From assembly GCA_036897485.1 (NCBI GenBank), contig JAYMTF010000575.1:1-33404 (forward strand): a stretch of 33,404 bases of DNA, given 5' to 3'. The notes beneath the pieces are model-generated. The model saw nothing but the letters and a program-made list of their open reading frames with translations, was not told where the DNA came from and did no database searches. This document shows positions 20,323-31,584 of the stretch, in pieces. The stretch's first letter is position 1. Each line of letters begins with the position of its first letter. Source of the stretch: Pelargonium nanum. Lineage: Eukaryota; Streptophyta; Magnoliopsida; Geraniales; Geraniaceae. A program made the position numbers and the translations under genes.

Positions 20323-20844
20323 TACTCGAAACATACACAATATAATATGATTTCATTCATGTAACTATTTCATTTATAAGAAAAAAGGGGAAACATTTAT
20401 CACAATTAAAATTATATTTAGTTTAGAAGTTAAACAAAATCATTCATGTTGAGGTTATAAAATTTGTTCACATGACAAGTCTTATGGTTTGGCAAATACA
20501 ATTTCAAGTTGTTCTTCACAAAAGGTGAGAATGACGACAAATTATTTTAAAATCATGTCGATGCAAAGAGATTAAGTTACTGATATGTTTGGTCAGAGAT
20601 TCAATGAGCGTATTTGCACAAATGATCATAAATAAAGAGTTGCAAAATTCTAAACTTTAATCAATCAGAATCTGAACAAATCCGATCCAAAAATCTGAAT
20701 CACACCAAATAGTGTAGCTAAGCTATAGATTTTTTTTCTTTTGGTGGGTGTTTGGAAACAGGGATATGGTGATATGATATTAGGATAAAAGAGCCGACAG
20801 TTGTTATAGTGATCCAACATTTCTAACTTCAACAACCCTTCTTA

Positions 20845-20955
20845 GAGGACACAGCCAGCGTTGTAGGGACGGCAATGCTAAAGCGACGGCAACGTTCCAA
20901 CAAGGCCGGCCCAATATGCACCACGTGGCCTGTTTGGGACTTGCCAGATCACACA
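20845..20955. promoter_or_regulatory. GC-rich island with a G-box, no adjacent gene
   Basis: A 110-base island of higher GC content in AT-rich DNA. It contains ggcccaat near 20908 (a TCP/site II-like GGCCCA) and a palindromic G-box CCACGTGG at 20921-20928. It is 1.3 kb upstream of the PRA1 gene and 2.5 kb upstream of the phospholipase D gene. It could be a distal regulatory element or a relic; function is not shown. Confidence 0.3.
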
Positions 20956-23300
20956 CCCAATTATTATTATTATTATCTTAATTAATTAACTAATTAAATA
21001 AAATAGCATATTAGTTAACTTGTGTACTATATCCTATGAAATGCCATGATCTCATTGGATGAAGGTGAGAATGTTGTAGATCATGAAAAAATAAAGATAT
21101 AATAACTCTAATATGACTAGTTTCGTTCTTACAACCGACTCTTTTGGCTCGCTTTTCTTATGTTTGGTCTTATTTTATGTTATCTTGCAGACGCTGCCTA
21201 ACCATCTTTCACTTTACTGTATGTTAATATGTGAGAGTGTGTTTACATTAGTTGAATCGATACTTCAGTTTCTTTACTATCTCCGTGGAAGTTTTGTTAG
21301 GCATTTCATTGTTGGAAGCTTCTACTCTTGTTCTTATAGTACGCGTATTGGTTTGTGAATAGAATAAGAGTTGATCACATGTTTCGTTGAGACATACAAA
21401 TCAGTTTGCGAATGAAATTCTTTAGTCTTATGTCAAATTTGCTTATATTATTTTTTTCAGCATCGATATTAACTAAAGCCAATTAAAGTTTCAAAATGGG
21501 TGCAGAACGGTGCAGATTTACCCGGCACAAAAATTGATTGGATCTAATTGATGTGACTTGAACTCTAAAAGATTGAAGTCGGTTTTGAACACGAGTTTAG
21601 GCCCAAGTTGGCAACTCTAACATTAAACCCACAAGTAATTGAAGGGAAATTGGACTGTAGCAGATACCAAATGTGGATTGCAGTCAAAAGAGAAGGTGAC
21701 AATATCATGTTGTGTAGCGTGTGGAAGTGTTTAATTTCTCCATTAAAGTGTTGCAGGAAACACATTGTGTTAGGTTATTGTTGTCACTTTTCTTATGGTC
21801 ACATATGAGATATAAGAGAGGAGTACAATAATACTCTATCCTTTTCTCATAACATAAAAGATAAAGAGAAGAAGGATTGGGTAGCTAGCTATGACCACCT
21901 ATAGTATTGAGCATTTCAATGATTGTGCACTTTTCAAAAGGATAAAATTCCATGTTTTGTTTAGATTCTTTTCAATGCTAGATTGAGTTTTATAAACATT
22001 AAATCATTATAATCATGAAAAAGATGATGTAATTTGCAAAAGATAACATTTTCCCATGACTGAAATGCATGCATGTGATTAGGTTGGTCGTTTCTAAAAC
22101 TGACAATTTGAATTTCGAGTCAAATTATCTCAAATAACTGAACGTTCGAGTTACAAGTTGTGGGTCAGGTCGAATTTTAGGGTTTACATGTAAAATGTAT
22201 AGGTTTGTTCAAACCGACCCACAATCCTCTCAGAATAAATACGAATAGACCCAAATATTGTTCAGAACAAAAATATAATTTCAGGCATTTTCAGCTCCCT
22301 TTATATTATGTGAATCATGCTCTACCAATTTCATGGCCAGTACATAATTCTTAAGCTTAAGCCCATTTACATATTTGGACCCATTGGGCTTCAAAGCATG
22401 GCCATTTCTCATAGGCCCAAAGTAAATGATTTATGATTATGATGTTTAGCTTTCAAGAATAACCAAATTTGTTTTAGACTAATCAATCAATCAAATAACA
22501 TCATTTGTAATAAATAAAACCAATTTCAACAAGACACTTTGGCTTTTGCACAATAATATTTATTTCGATTCGTCTATCTTGTATAGAGATAGCGATTTGA
22601 ACTCAAAACCCGCAAACACCCGAAACTTTGATCCACATATTTTAAGGTTTGGGTTCTATAAAATAGAACCGGTCAACTTTTAGGTCGGGTTAGAAAAACC
22701 CGCATATTTTACACGAAAACCCAAAACCCGCACCCCTTCAGGATCATGATCGAGCTAGACCTTTCTAACCATAATCCAAAAAAAACTCAACTCAAAACCT
22801 AAATTGACAGCTCTAGCTTTGTGCAACCCAATCGAGATAGACCTTTATAAGTTATTTTTATGATTCAGTAAAATAAAAAATAATTAATCACCAACCACAA
22901 ATCCCAATTAACCACAAGTTAGATAACAATCTTAATTTAATAAAGTGACATATTTTAATTAATTGACAAACCCATCAACCAAAAACTTGTTAGTAATGAT
23001 TAGTTGAGTTTATTTTTCTTAGTTAACCTTCAAGAAACATATTCTCTAAGAGACAGAAAGGATATGCCCAAGTGTGATTGTTTGATTGCATATTCACTCT
23101 TTCTTTTATCCACATAATAAGTAAGTTTGATTTGAGTTTAAGAGACTTAAACTTGAAGCAAACTCTATGTGTTTGTAGAGTTTGAATGTTGCCTCTAAGA
23201 CTTGAAAATTTCACAAGTTTCTCCAACCTCCATCTCTTCTTCATTTGCATTGCAAGTCTTGTTCATTGCTTCTATACTTGCAACATCTCAAACACCCAAA

Positions 23301-23450
23301 TATATGTGTGTATATATTTGAATGATGACATGACACTTTCTTAACATTCCAAAAACAAAACTCTCAACACTTTTGTCCATTCAAATCTCTCAAAATCTCT
23401 CTCTACCAAGAATCTTCTATTTTTTTGGTATTTTTCAAATATAGAGAGCA
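23301..23450 (+). promoter_or_regulatory. Core promoter and leader region of the phospholipase D gene
   Basis: A TATA-rich string (atatatgtgtgtatatattt, near 23300-23319) is followed by a C/T- and A-rich leader (caaatctctcaaaatctctctctacc) running to the start codon. The transcription start cannot be fixed. Confidence 0.35.
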
Positions 23451-26400
23451 ATGGAGGGGAAGCTAAAGTTTCTACATGGAACACTTGAGGTTACCATCTT
23501 CCATGCAACACCTTATGCTCCTCCATTTCCATTCAATGTGAGTACTTATTAACCCTAAATTACAATGTTGTTAGAATCAAATTGAATTGGTAGATTCAAC
23601 CGGTTCAACTGGGACCCGGTGGACAACACGATCTAGTCCGATGATAAAAGTTAGAAGTAGATGTTTTTAATATCAGAATTTTATGTGTCTTCAACCTTTC
23701 AACTAGTTCGGAGTCTTTGATCCATATTTTGGAATAGGCAACTAGGGCAGATTATAAGCCCATCGACAGCTCTCATTTATATAGAGCTATCTTGGTATTT
23801 TTGTCATCGTTTTGGAGTTTCTTTAAGCTCAAACTGTAAGATATTGCCCTACAAGTTATGTGAATTAGTTTTTATGGGTTTTAGCTAATTTTCAATGTTT
23901 AGTTTTGCCTTATGTTTTAGTTATGTTTCACATTTTATCAACAATAACTTGTTTTAATCGTGATAACCACATTCTCAATTTTGTTTTGAAGTGCATTTTA
24001 TGGAATGGAAAGCCCACCTATGTGACCATCAAGATAGACCAAAAGAAAGTAGCAAAAACAAGCCATGAACAAGATAGGGTATGGAACCAAACCTTTCAGA
24101 TTCTCTGTGCACATCCTTCTGATTCAGTCATCACCATCACCATGAAAACCAAGTGCACCGTGTTCGGGAAAATCCACATCCCAGCACATCAGATACTGAC
24201 AGAAGCAAGTTTGATCAATGGCTTTTTTCCTCTCCTGATGGAAAATGGCAAGCCAAGCCCGGAACTGAAGCTCAGGCTCATGTTATGGTTCAAACCTGCA
24301 GAACATGAACAGAGTTGGACAAAAGTACTTAAAAATGGCGAATTCCAGGGTTTAAGGAATGCTAGCTTTCCACAAAGATCGAATTGTCATGTTACACTAT
24401 ATCAAGATGCACATCATTGTTCAAGTTTTCGACCTACGATTGATTGTTTTGAAGAACCGAGAAAATTATGGGAAGATGTATATAAAGCTATTGAAGGTGC
24501 AAAGTACCTAGTTTACATTGCAGGGTGGTCTTTAAATCCGAAGATGGTTCTGGTAAGTGGAAACTGGAAACCCAGACTCTAGCATTATTAAGATTCAGTC
24601 CTCATCCTGATTTTCTTAATTTTTTAAACCACAAACTAAATGGAATTTTAGTTTTACACCCCTATTAAAATTTCGATGCAAAAAAACTTATATGAATTTT
24701 TTCTTTTTCTCTCCTAATTTCTCTTTCTTCTCCTTCTAATTTAGCTAGCTCTAATGAGATTTTTTTTCTTTTTCTTTCTCCTAATTTCTCTTCTTCTCCT
24801 TCTAATATAGCTAGCTCTAACTCTCATTTTCCTTCTGACTTCTTCTTCTTCTTCTCATACTTTTGATTTAACATGACCAGCTGGCTTCACAAAAATCAAT
24901 ATTTTGATGTTAACATATGCAAAATTTTGAATTATTCAACATTGAAATTTTCGGTGGGGGTGTAAAATAGTAAATTTGCTTAATCCAAGGTTGAAAAAAA
25001 TTATAAAAACATAGATAGAGACTTACTCTTGAAAAAGTGACAGTTCAGAGTGCATAAGTAATTTACCCTTTTTTTTTGTCTCTGAAACCCGAAAAATGTT
25101 ACTGGGCAGGTTCGGGATCCTGAAACTGAGCTTTCACACGCACTAGGAGTGAAGCTTGGGGAATTGCTGAAAAGGAAGGCGGAAGAAGGTGTAGCTGTTA
25201 GAATCATGATCTGGGACGACGAAACCTCCCTGCCCTTCATCAAGAACGTAGGAGTCATGAAAACCCACGATGAAGATGCTTTCGCTTATTTCAAACACAG
25301 CAAAGTGATATGCAAGTTGTGCCCAAGATTGCACCATAAGTTCTCAACAGTTTTTGCTCACCACCAGAAGACTATTACAGTAGACATTAGGGCTCACAGT
25401 TCTTCGAGTGATCGAGATATTATGAGCTTCATTGGTGGATTAGATCTTTGTGATGGCCGCTATGACACAGAACAACATTCCCTCTTCCACAACCTGAATA
25501 CAGTGTCTCATTGTAATGACTTCTACCAGACAAGTATCTCGGGTGCTAGCCTCCACAAAGGAGGACCGAGAGAGCCATGGCACGATGCTCATGCTTGTAT
25601 TATAGGCGAAGCAGCTTCGGATGTGATGACCAATTTTGAGCAACGATGGAGCAAGCAATGTGATCCTTCTCTGTTAATCCCCACGAGCAATATCATGAAT
25701 CTCGTCCGCAAGAACAATGCTTCAAGCTCAAGCAATCACTCTGAAAGGGACTGGAGGGTGCAAGTTTTCCGATCAATAGACCATGTGTCAGCAACCCAAT
25801 TGCCCAGAAATTTGAGTGTGGAACAAAGCATACATGAAGCTTATGTGGAAGCGATAAGGCGTGCAGAGAGGTTTATATACATTGAGAACCAATATTTTAT
25901 TGGAGGATGTCACTTGTGGGAAAAAGACCAACACTCCGGCTGCAGAAATTTGATTCCTATTGAGATTGCACTAAAAGTGGTGAGCAAGATCAGAGCAAAA
26001 GAAAGATTTGCAGTGTATATAGTGATGCCAATGTGGCCAGAAGGCGTACCTGACAGTGAAACGGTTCAGGATATATTGCATTGGACACGAGAAACAATGG
26101 CAATGATGTACAAATTGATCGGAGAAGCCATAGAAGAAACTGGAGAGGCAGGGCACCCGAGAGACTACCTAAATTTCTTCTGCCTCGCAAACAGGGAAGA
26201 GGAGAGAAAAGGTGATTTTGTTCCTCCGTTTTCTCCGAATCCTTCAACACAATATTGGAATGCCCAAAAACATAGGAGATTCATGGTGTATGTCCATTCC
26301 AAGCTCATGATAGGTATGGAAATTGACAATATTTTCTTTTCTCTATTCGAAACATATATGCTTTCAACGGAGACTTTATTGATATATGTTCATGCTTCAG

Positions 26401-26834
26401 TGGACGATATATACCTACTGATCGGATCTGCAAATGTAAACCAGCGATCCATGGATGGCCGCAGGGACACAGAGATTGCAATAGGATGCTACCAGTTGAA
26501 ACATGGCGACGACGATGGACTGAACCGTGGTAACATTCACGCATACAGGATGTCACTATGGTACGAGCATACAGGTCAGGCCAAAAAGATATTCCTGCAG
26601 CCCCACAGTTTGCACTGTGTCCAGAGGATGCGCTCAATAGGAGAGCAAATGTGGAAAATCTATAGCGGGGAAGAGGTGGTAGACATGAGAGGCGTCCACC
26701 TAGTGATGTATCCCGTCAATGTCACACATCATGGTTCCTTGGAGGATACGGTAGATGGTGGAAATTTTCCGGATACAAAATCTGCAGTGAAGGGGAAGAG
26801 ATCAAAACTGTTGCCACCTGTTTTCACAACATAA
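23451..26834 (+). CDS. PLDALPHA4: Phospholipase D alpha 4 (PLD epsilon type)
   Basis: Exons 23451-23537, 23992-24552, 25110-26313 and 26401-26834 join in phase to 761 aa, matching the family. It hydrolyses membrane phospholipids to phosphatidic acid and the head group, at membranes. A C2 domain occupies about 1-125 (FHGTLEVTIF-like start, YVTIKIDQKKVAKTS, WNQTFQILCAHP). Two HKD motifs follow: HQKTITVD (H301, K303, D308) and HSKLMIVD (H612, K614, D619). Also present are IYIENQYF and the C-terminal VDMRGVHLVMYP ... FPDTKSAVKGKRSKLLPPVFTT, characteristic of the alpha4/epsilon subgroup. The C2 loop that carries acidic calcium ligands in PLD alpha1 reads KTKCTVFG here, in line with reports that PLD epsilon C2 lacks them. 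Arabidopsis PLD epsilon is linked to nitrogen signalling and growth. Intron 3 splits HKD2 and is in frame (see findings). Confidence 0.97.
24700..24835. repeat. Direct repeat (~68 bp) in intron 2 of the phospholipase D gene
   Basis: Two pyrimidine-rich copies share ctcctaatttctctt, cttctccttctaat and tagctagctctaa in order (first near 24711, second near 24778). The intron's splice sites are untouched. Confidence 0.75.
26314..26400 (+). other. 87-nt in-frame, stop-free intron splitting the second HKD motif
   Basis: The ends are GT (26314) and AG (26399-26400), and the length is 29 codons. Reading through in the gene's frame meets no stop and continues into exon 4. Splicing restores HSKLMI-VDDIY; retention would place 29 residues between K614 and D619 of the catalytic motif. 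Confidence 0.85.
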
Positions 26835-29727
26835 TAACGAAGATGCAAAAACATGAATGGTTTTATCTCAGCGAGTTTTCAGTAGAAATGACCACATTGT
26901 TTATACACGCCCGTATTAATTTCATAACTACATTGGGGTCAACAATTTGTTGTTTAAGAAAGTCCGTGTGAAAAAAATATACACTAAATCATTATCATGC
27001 TCATGTTTATAGCTCTTAGTTTCACCATAGCAGCACTAACCTGATAATAACCTCAAGACAGCTAGAGATGTCCCCGGGGCAGAATTTAGTTATGCTCCTG
27101 TAGCGGCATTACATTCTCGACCTTTCCTAATATGTTATGTAAAAGACGGATTTAAGTATCATCTTTCCATCTGCAGAATATAAAAGACGAATCATTAGGA
27201 AAAGAATTCGGCATGCAAGTGAAAAAAAATGTTTGCATGAAATATATTAGTACAACAATCAAAGTGACCATAAAAACATTTTATAGTATTTTAGTTGTAG
27301 GTGGAAGCCGATTCAAGCAAATCCTACTTAAGCAGATCCTATATAAAACCAGTATTCATGTAAACTATTTCATCAGGCCACAAATGTTTCCCACTATTTT
27401 AAGTAAATCCTCAATCCAAGCAACAACTCTCTTGTGACTGCCCAAATTTGATCATAACATCATTTCACTGAGTCTTGATTCAACCTAGAATTTCCTCGAG
27501 GCTCCAAGAAGAAAGCTATCAATTGCCAGTATGTCATGTAATACCAATCCATGAATGCTTATGCAGCCACTAATGATGTTAGCAATAAATCAATTTAATT
27601 CGGTAACTCTACAAAAAGTTATCCAATTGAATGTTCAAACAGATGAACATCAAAAAAGTTATTCAATTAATATAAACATCACTATATCCTTTGTCCACCT
27701 ATCCTTAAGCGGCCATTTTGATAAAAAATCATGCTCCCTCGAGAAATACAAAAAACTGCAAACATCCAAGATTCCAATGATTAACATCACCAGAAAACAT
27801 CTCATATCTCATATTATCCTCAAGAATTGATACTTAAGCTGCTAATCCGACATCATTGGTTCTATTGAGCAAGCTATAACGATACTATAAGCCTACACCA
27901 TCATCAATAGTGAAATGGGTGCAAGCTATAACTAATTGAGATTTCATCAACGGGATCCCACACTATCATCAGTCTCATGATGTAAAGAAGCAATTAGTTG
28001 CTGGTATTATCATTCATTGGATCAATAGCGATACTATAAGAGTGACATGAGAATGCTACAAACAGCCCAGCATCAAAGCAAGAAATAGTTTGGAAGTGGC
28101 TAAGCTAAAGCAACCTAATATAGGAGTTTGATGCCTCAACAGCTTATTAGCAGAGATTCCTTCGGTTATAATATTATGCTATAGATTAAACAGAAATCTA
28201 GATCCTAATTGCATGTGACCATATGCCTAGAATTCTAAAGGTAATTGTAAATAATGACAAGCGAAGTCAGAATTCACACAAAGCAGCAAATAAGGACGAG
28301 AGAATATATGATTAAGATTTCTACACTCAAATGATAAACATAAACTTCCAGATCCATAAAAACCCAATAGGCGAATAGCTGAATACAGAGTACTTGCCTA
28401 TTCAATTCAATTCAGATCAGTAGTCAGCCCCTTGAAAATGACCTGCAATCGCCCGTCAAATATTCAAGTCATTCCAATGGCAGCAACTTGTAAATGATGT
28501 AATATTGCAGAACCACAACACAACAGAATTACGAAATTTACTTTAGCACGGTCGCATGAGATGCTGAGCAATCATAATTTGATCAAGAGGCCATGCCAAG
28601 CACTTCTTCGGTTCTTCCACATTCAATCCAAAAATAGTTCAATCTCCTCGCGCATATAAGAAACGGGCCATGGTCGAAAAATATCACTCATCTAAACAAT
28701 GTAACTGTTCGCTCTTCTAAACAATCTCCTAATAAGTAACATTTACTTATAACACTCATCTAAACAATGTAACTGTTCGCTCTTCTTCCACATCGTGAAG
28801 TAGCTTCACACTTGAGAGCCAAGAGGCCAGCTTCCCTAATTAAATTTGTATAGACCAAGAAAAAGAACATCTAGATCAACACTTTATCCTTCATGCACAG
28901 CTCTAATCAACCCTTTGAATCTCATATACCATCTCCTTTCACTACCCTAAAAAAGAAAAGAAAACATACCAATCATTCCTGCAAAATTCCATATCCAACA
29001 AACCCAGCCACCTTTTATTATCCATTTCTCAAAATCTTCCTAAAAGCATAGGCTACGGCTTGGTACTCCATGATAAATTCAAGAAACAAAACTCATCCTT
29101 TTTGGAGTTTTAACAAAAGTTAAAGGCTGACTATGGCTTAGCACTCTTGAGACTATTTGAGGAAGAGTTGGGGTGGCATCAATTGAAGGGTACAGTCTTC
29201 CCACATATTGTCTTCAGCTAATAATACGCCAGTTATCATAAAGTTTTATGTCCTTCACCATTCACTATCATACATAAATGCTACCACCTTCTACTTATCC
29301 CCATCATAGGAGACAAGATTGATATCAATAATCATTCCAAAATACCTTTGTTTCGAGACCAAACAAACCATGCTATTCTAGAGTCATTAGCAACTACCTA
29401 TAAGATTTACATAACCAAGACAAAACAAGTAGAAACAACAAGCACAGGTTAACTAGGAAAATGCACACAAAGGAACTAGTCAATAGGTGGTAGAGCCATC
29501 ACATTCCAAATTGCTATTTAATATTTTCAAAGCGTTGTTTTTACTAATTAAAGCAAAACAGCATAAAATCCTATATAGATGAGTTAAAGATGACTAACAA
29601 TGTGCTCAGATAATAGACTACGGATGAGAGGTGCAGATAAATCTGCCACTTGCCCAATTACATACAGATGGGCAGCCAAAAAGTAGTTGGACCAAGTTTC
29701 TTCCATTGAAACAAAAACATCTGAATC
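26835..29727. other. Convergent spacer between the phospholipase D and FLX-like genes
   Basis: 2.9 kb with no supported gene. The 3' untranslated ends of both genes should lie at its two margins. A perfect 34-base direct repeat is listed separately. On the minus strand near 29345-29380 the text would read WFVWSRNKG, which faintly recalls the end of plant LINE reverse transcriptases, but the frame breaks at once and I do not claim an element. Confidence 0.5.
28685..28786. repeat. Perfect 34-bp direct repeat, period 68 bp
   Basis: The 34 bases at 28685-28718 (beginning cactcatctaaacaatgt) are repeated without a mismatch at 28753-28786. The 34 bases between them are unlike the repeat. The identity suggests a recent event, or selection. 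Confidence 0.95.
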
Positions 29728-31573
29728 TCAACGGCGAATATTGCGGGGCTTATCAAGCCCTCCCCAAGCAGGACCAGGGCCATAATGAGGACCCTTGTCA
29801 GCAGAACCCTGAGAAACAACATAAGAAATATAGGAAACTTGATATATGCTTCAATCTTATCATCTCATTGCCATCAGATAAAAACAGATCATAAGTTCAA
29901 ATTAATGAGGATGCATACCATATGATGCGATCTATATCCACCTCCATAAGGAGCAGGAAAACCACCCTCGGAGCTGTTGAATTTCATCCCATATGGAACA
30001 CCTTGAGCCACCAATTGCAAAGATTAGGATGCTAATGGTAAACATAACAGAAGCCCTAATAATAGTATGCTTGACCTTATTGTTTATGATAACAAGGATG
30101 CTAGTTCCAGCATGCAGATCAGGAAAAACAAAAAACATGCATTCTAAGTTCCAAGGAAACACAAACAAACATAACATAACAAATAATGCATGATATGCCC
30201 TGTTCTGAAAAGCTAGTTGTGGAGCATCAATTAAAAATAATAAAGCTTCAAATGTAAAATTATGGTTAATTGCTATATCCCGGTGCCCTTTCTTAAAAGA
30301 GATGAACTTGTCCTTTGAAAGGACTAACAAATATTGCACACCTATTGGCTGAATTGAGGGAAGAGTATAGTAAAATTGAAATGTATATATACATCAAAGG
30401 AGCAAGGATGATCAAATGGATATGAACTTTATGTGAGCATCGTTAAAGAAACTTAACAATATGTAAAATCATGTGCAGAATGAACATGGTGAAAGCTGTT
30501 TATGGCCAACCAAAGTAAATGCAGATTAGCTTCAATCATTTAATGATGCCCAAGCAAGCATAAGGTGAAAATTTGATTCTCCCACGTTCAAATGCTGCAA
30601 TCAAAAATTTGCCGGGAAAAAGGAAAAAAAGATCATACATCAGTCACAATATATCTTAAAAGCAGCATGCATGAACAAAAATGGGAATCTCCTTGAAGGA
30701 GAAAGGAAGTGACAGATAACATTCCCGATTTTTTGTTTTGTTTTTATCTTCTCTATAGAAACAAGGTGAGAAAGACAGGTCATACCAGCACTCCATGGTC
30801 TACCATCGGCACCAGAAAGTTCTGCACGTAGCTTCTCTACTTCACGAGCCATAGAAACCATGTTCTTCTCCATTGCCTGCCTCTGATCCATCATCTCTAT
30901 GTTTATCTTCTTCTCATGATCAAAAGCAGCTCTAGAGAACATGTTTATTTTTTAATACTTATGAGCAGTTAAAACATAAACGATGCTAATCTGTTAACGG
31001 CACATGGGAGGGTAAGGAGGTAAAATAAAATTAAAGTACAAACCTGGCATGCATGAGTTCCTGGTGTAGGCCATCAACCTCTGCCCTTAAGAGAGGGATC
31101 TGTTGATTTTCAGCTTGCAATTTAGCAATGTCCTGCTTGAGGGTCTGAACTTGCCCGGAGAGTTCCTGCCTAGTGTTATTCAACTTTTGAACTTCTGAAC
31201 GAAGCTTTACAGTCTCATTCTTCAATGGCTCCGTCGCTCGCAGATCAGCCTCCAGCTTCAAGCCTTTCTCAACAAGATCCCGTGAGTGCATCTCTTGCTC
31301 CACACGCATGTCCCCAATGACAAGATTCATGCGATGAATTTCTTCCTTCGCAGCACCAAGTTCTTGCTGCAGGGCCATTCGATCTTCAGCCAGCCTCCTA
31401 TTATCAGCCACAATTCTCCGCATTTCAGCATGCTGGATTTCAAGTTCTTCTTCCAATAAAGCAGGGTGAGGAGGAGGTGGACGCATGGGAGGACCTCGAA
31501 TGAAGTGTCTTTCAGAAGGGTATCCACGTCGATCATTAAAGGCATCACGGGGAACACGATTTCTACCTGCCAT
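29728..31573 (-). CDS. FLXL3: FLX-like coiled-coil protein (FLOWERING LOCUS C EXPRESSOR-like)
   Basis: Minus-strand exons 31044-31573, 30786-30931, 29919-30001 and 29728-29808 join in phase to 279 aa. The basic, Pro-rich N-terminus ([17 protein letters not shown] ... [20 protein letters not shown]) and a long coiled coil of about 38-222 ([79 protein letters not shown]) are diagnostic of FLX/FLX-like proteins. The C-terminus is Gly/Pro/Tyr-rich ([14 protein letters not shown] ... [12 protein letters not shown]). FLX family members act in the nucleus with FRIGIDA-type partners in flowering-time control; the exact role of this copy is not shown. FLXL3 (At1g55170) is favoured over FLXL1 mainly by neighbourhood. 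The leader is interrupted by a large intron. Confidence 0.94.
30002..30785 (-). other. Intron 2 of the FLX-like gene (784 bp)
   Basis: GT-AG intron, AT-rich. I see no repeat, element or other gene in it; antisense and sense frames here are short and without domains. Confidence 0.6.
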
Positions 31574-31584
31574 TTCAAGTTACC

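Larger units (their letters stand above)
19691..23300. other. Divergent spacer between the PRA1 and phospholipase D genes
   Basis: 3.6 kb without a supported gene. Around 19760-19806 an imperfect inverted repeat (ccgattcaactcat / atgagttggattgg) and nearby phrases recall decayed hAT-like DNA. An (ATT)n microsatellite lies at about 20959-20976. Around 22590-22740 there are repeated aaaacccgc phrases. A direct repeat at 20203 and a GC-rich island near 20845-20955 are listed separately. Short frames such as 21113-21358 lack any recognisable domain. Confidence 0.5.

Noticed and set aside
21113..21358. 81-aa hydrophobic plus-strand frame
   Set aside because: T-rich DNA often gives Phe/Leu-rich frames. 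No family resemblance and no splice context.
29340..29390. Minus-strand text reading WFVWSRNKG, similar to the end of LINE reverse transcriptases
   Set aside because: Too short, and the frame is broken immediately; a remote relic is possible but cannot be supported.
29993..30339. Frames on both strands near exon 3 of the FLX-like gene
   Set aside because: They overlap exon 3 and intron 2 in other frames or read through the splice acceptor.
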